A stretch of 64,000 bases of DNA, taken from contig NC_012522.1 of NCBI RefSeq assembly GCF_000010805.1, positions 3,968,001 to 4,032,000 on the forward strand, read 5' to 3'. Of this stretch, positions 63,090 through 64,000 are shown in pieces (position 1 is the stretch's first letter; every line of letters starts with the position of its first letter). Source of the stretch: Rhodococcus opacus B4. GTDB lineage: Bacteria > Actinomycetota > Actinomycetes > Mycobacteriales > Mycobacteriaceae. The notes under the pieces are model-generated. The model saw only the letters and a list, made by a program, of their open reading frames with translations. It did not search any database and was not told the DNA's origin. The position numbers were made by a program, and so were the translations under genes.

Positions 63090-64000
63090 ATGCAGAAACT
63101 CGTTGCTACCGACCATTCCGTACAGATCTCCGGTCTGCAGAAACAATTCAACCGCCACGACAGCGGCGAGGTGACCCGCGTCATCGACGATGTCAGCTTC
63201 TCGGTGCCGCAGAACAGCTTCTTCACCCTGCTCGGGCCCAGTGGGTGCGGCAAGACGACCACACTGCGCTGCCTCGCCGGACTCGAGACCGCCGACAGCG
63301 GCGAGATCTGGATGAACGGTCAGGCCGTCTTCTCCGCTGCGGCGCAGCGTGACGTTCCCCCGGACGTCCGCCCGATCGCGATGGTGCCGCAGTCGTACGG
63401 GATCTGGCCGCACATGAAGGTGTTCGACAACGCCGCGTTCCCCCTGCGGTACGGCCGAAAGACCTACCCCCGCACCGAGATCGAGCGACGTGTCGGGACG
63501 ATGCTCGAGCAGGTGGGCCTGTCGGAGTACGCCGACCGGTGGTCCACCCAGCTCAGCGGCGGCCAGCAACAGCGGCTGGCGCTGGCCCGCGCCCTGCTGT
63601 GCGAGCCGGAGGTCTTGCTGCTCGACGAGCCGCTGTCCAACCTGGACGCCAAGCTGCGCTCACAACTGCGCGCCGAGTTGCGCTCGTTCCAGCAGAAGTT
63701 CGGCGTCACAACCATCTACGTCACGCACGACCAGGGTGAGGCCCTGGCGATGTCCGACACGATCGTCGTCATGAACCGTGGACGGGTCGAACAGATCGGG
63801 TCACCGAGCGAGATCTACGACTCGCCGGCGACGCGGTTCGTGGCCGACTTCGTCGGCAGCGCCAACCTCGTCCCCGGAGTGCTCGACCGGCCGGCGGGCT
63901 CCGGCGACCGAGTCGTCGACGCCAAGACGACCATCGGCGTGGTGCGATGCGAGCGTTTCACCGCCCCTCCCACCCCGCCCACCGCCGGCCAGGAAATGTT
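63090..64000 (+). CDS. ABC transporter ATPase (iron/spermidine class), cut by window edge
   Basis: The first 303 residues are visible, and the frame is open to the window end. Walker A GPSGCGKTT (49-57), signature LSGGQQQR (155-162), Walker B LLLDEP (176-181) and H-loop His213 in YVTHDQGEA are intact. A TOBE-type domain begins near residue 245. GAGGT lies upstream of the ATG at 63090; a GTG at 63084 is too close to it. It completes the importer, 12 bp after the permease. Confidence 0.92.
   Translation, partial: MQKLVATDHSVQISGLQKQFNRHDSGEVTRVIDDVSFSVPQNSFFTLLGPSGCGKTTTLRCLAGLETADSGEIWMNGQAVFSAAAQRDVPPDVRPIAMVPQSYGIWPHMKVFDNAAFPLRYGRKTYPRTEIERRVGTMLEQVGLSEYADRWSTQLSGGQQQRLALARALLCEPEVLLLDEPLSNLDAKLRSQLRAELRSFQQKFGVTTIYVTHDQGEALAMSDTIVVMNRGRVEQIGSPSEIYDSPATRFVADFVGSANLVPGVLDRPAGSGDRVVDAKTTIGVVRCERFTAPPTPPTAGQEM

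Overview
The window is GC-rich actinobacterial chromosome, most likely a large-genome Rhodococcus (R. jostii / R. opacus type). This is inferred from the GC-biased third positions, frequent GTG/TTG starts, ANTAR-domain regulators, a PknK-like kinase, F420-type and mycobacterial-type families, and the density of small catabolic operons with their own regulators. No rRNA, tRNA, CRISPR array, intact insertion sequence or prophage was seen.

Layout. 1-2.6 kb is a decaying locus: an edge-truncated membrane protein, a broken HSL-type esterase, a 5'-truncated gene fragment, a Kal-like 3-aminobutyryl-CoA ammonia-lyase and a frame-disrupted FAD oxidoreductase. It continues into an intact membrane protein and a flavin amine oxidase. 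4.7-14 kb holds housekeeping and stress genes: type III glutamine synthetase, PAS-ANTAR and GAF-ANTAR regulators, LapA-like protein, KatE-type catalase and several small unknown proteins. 14-22 kb has a Gfo/Idh/MocA dehydrogenase, a lipoprotein, guanine deaminase, a cytochrome P450 with a divergent partner, a methyltransferase, a sugar isomerase-like protein and an F420-type reductase. 22-23.3 kb is a decayed stretch with an interrupted Lrp/AsnC gene.

23.3-31.2 kb is a seven-gene operon (ATPase, solute-binding lipoprotein, tyrosine-phosphatase-like protein, calcineurin-like phosphodiesterase, two permeases, second phosphodiesterase) next to an RpiR-type regulator. It looks like an uptake and hydrolysis system for a phosphodiester or other phosphorylated carbon source. 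31.3-38.2 kb has an ECF sigma/anti-sigma pair, an AraC-VOC-UvrA2 cluster and an ECF42-type sigma factor with its DGPF partner. 38.3-43.4 kb is a self-contained catabolic module (SDR, MHS transporter, split transketolase, GntR regulator). It carries a recurring operator (CTGTTRACAG type) at both promoter regions and is bounded by two copies of one long hairpin. 43.4-47.2 kb pairs a C45 acyltransferase/peptidase and an NCS1 permease with a LacI regulator and two CAAATCGATTTG operators. 47.4-50.6 kb is one PknK-type kinase/ATPase/LuxR protein.

50.7-64 kb is two divergent operons that together resemble a protocatechuate 4,5-cleavage-type lower pathway: a LigJ-type 4-oxalomesaconate hydratase, an HpcH/HpaI aldolase, two LigI-like amidohydrolases, three paralogous Pht5-like (4,5-dihydroxyphthalate decarboxylase family) proteins, a ThDP enzyme, a CoxG-like protein and an iron/thiamine-type ABC importer with a fused permease. 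No ring-cleavage dioxygenase lies inside the window. This cluster is the best candidate for an undescribed system.
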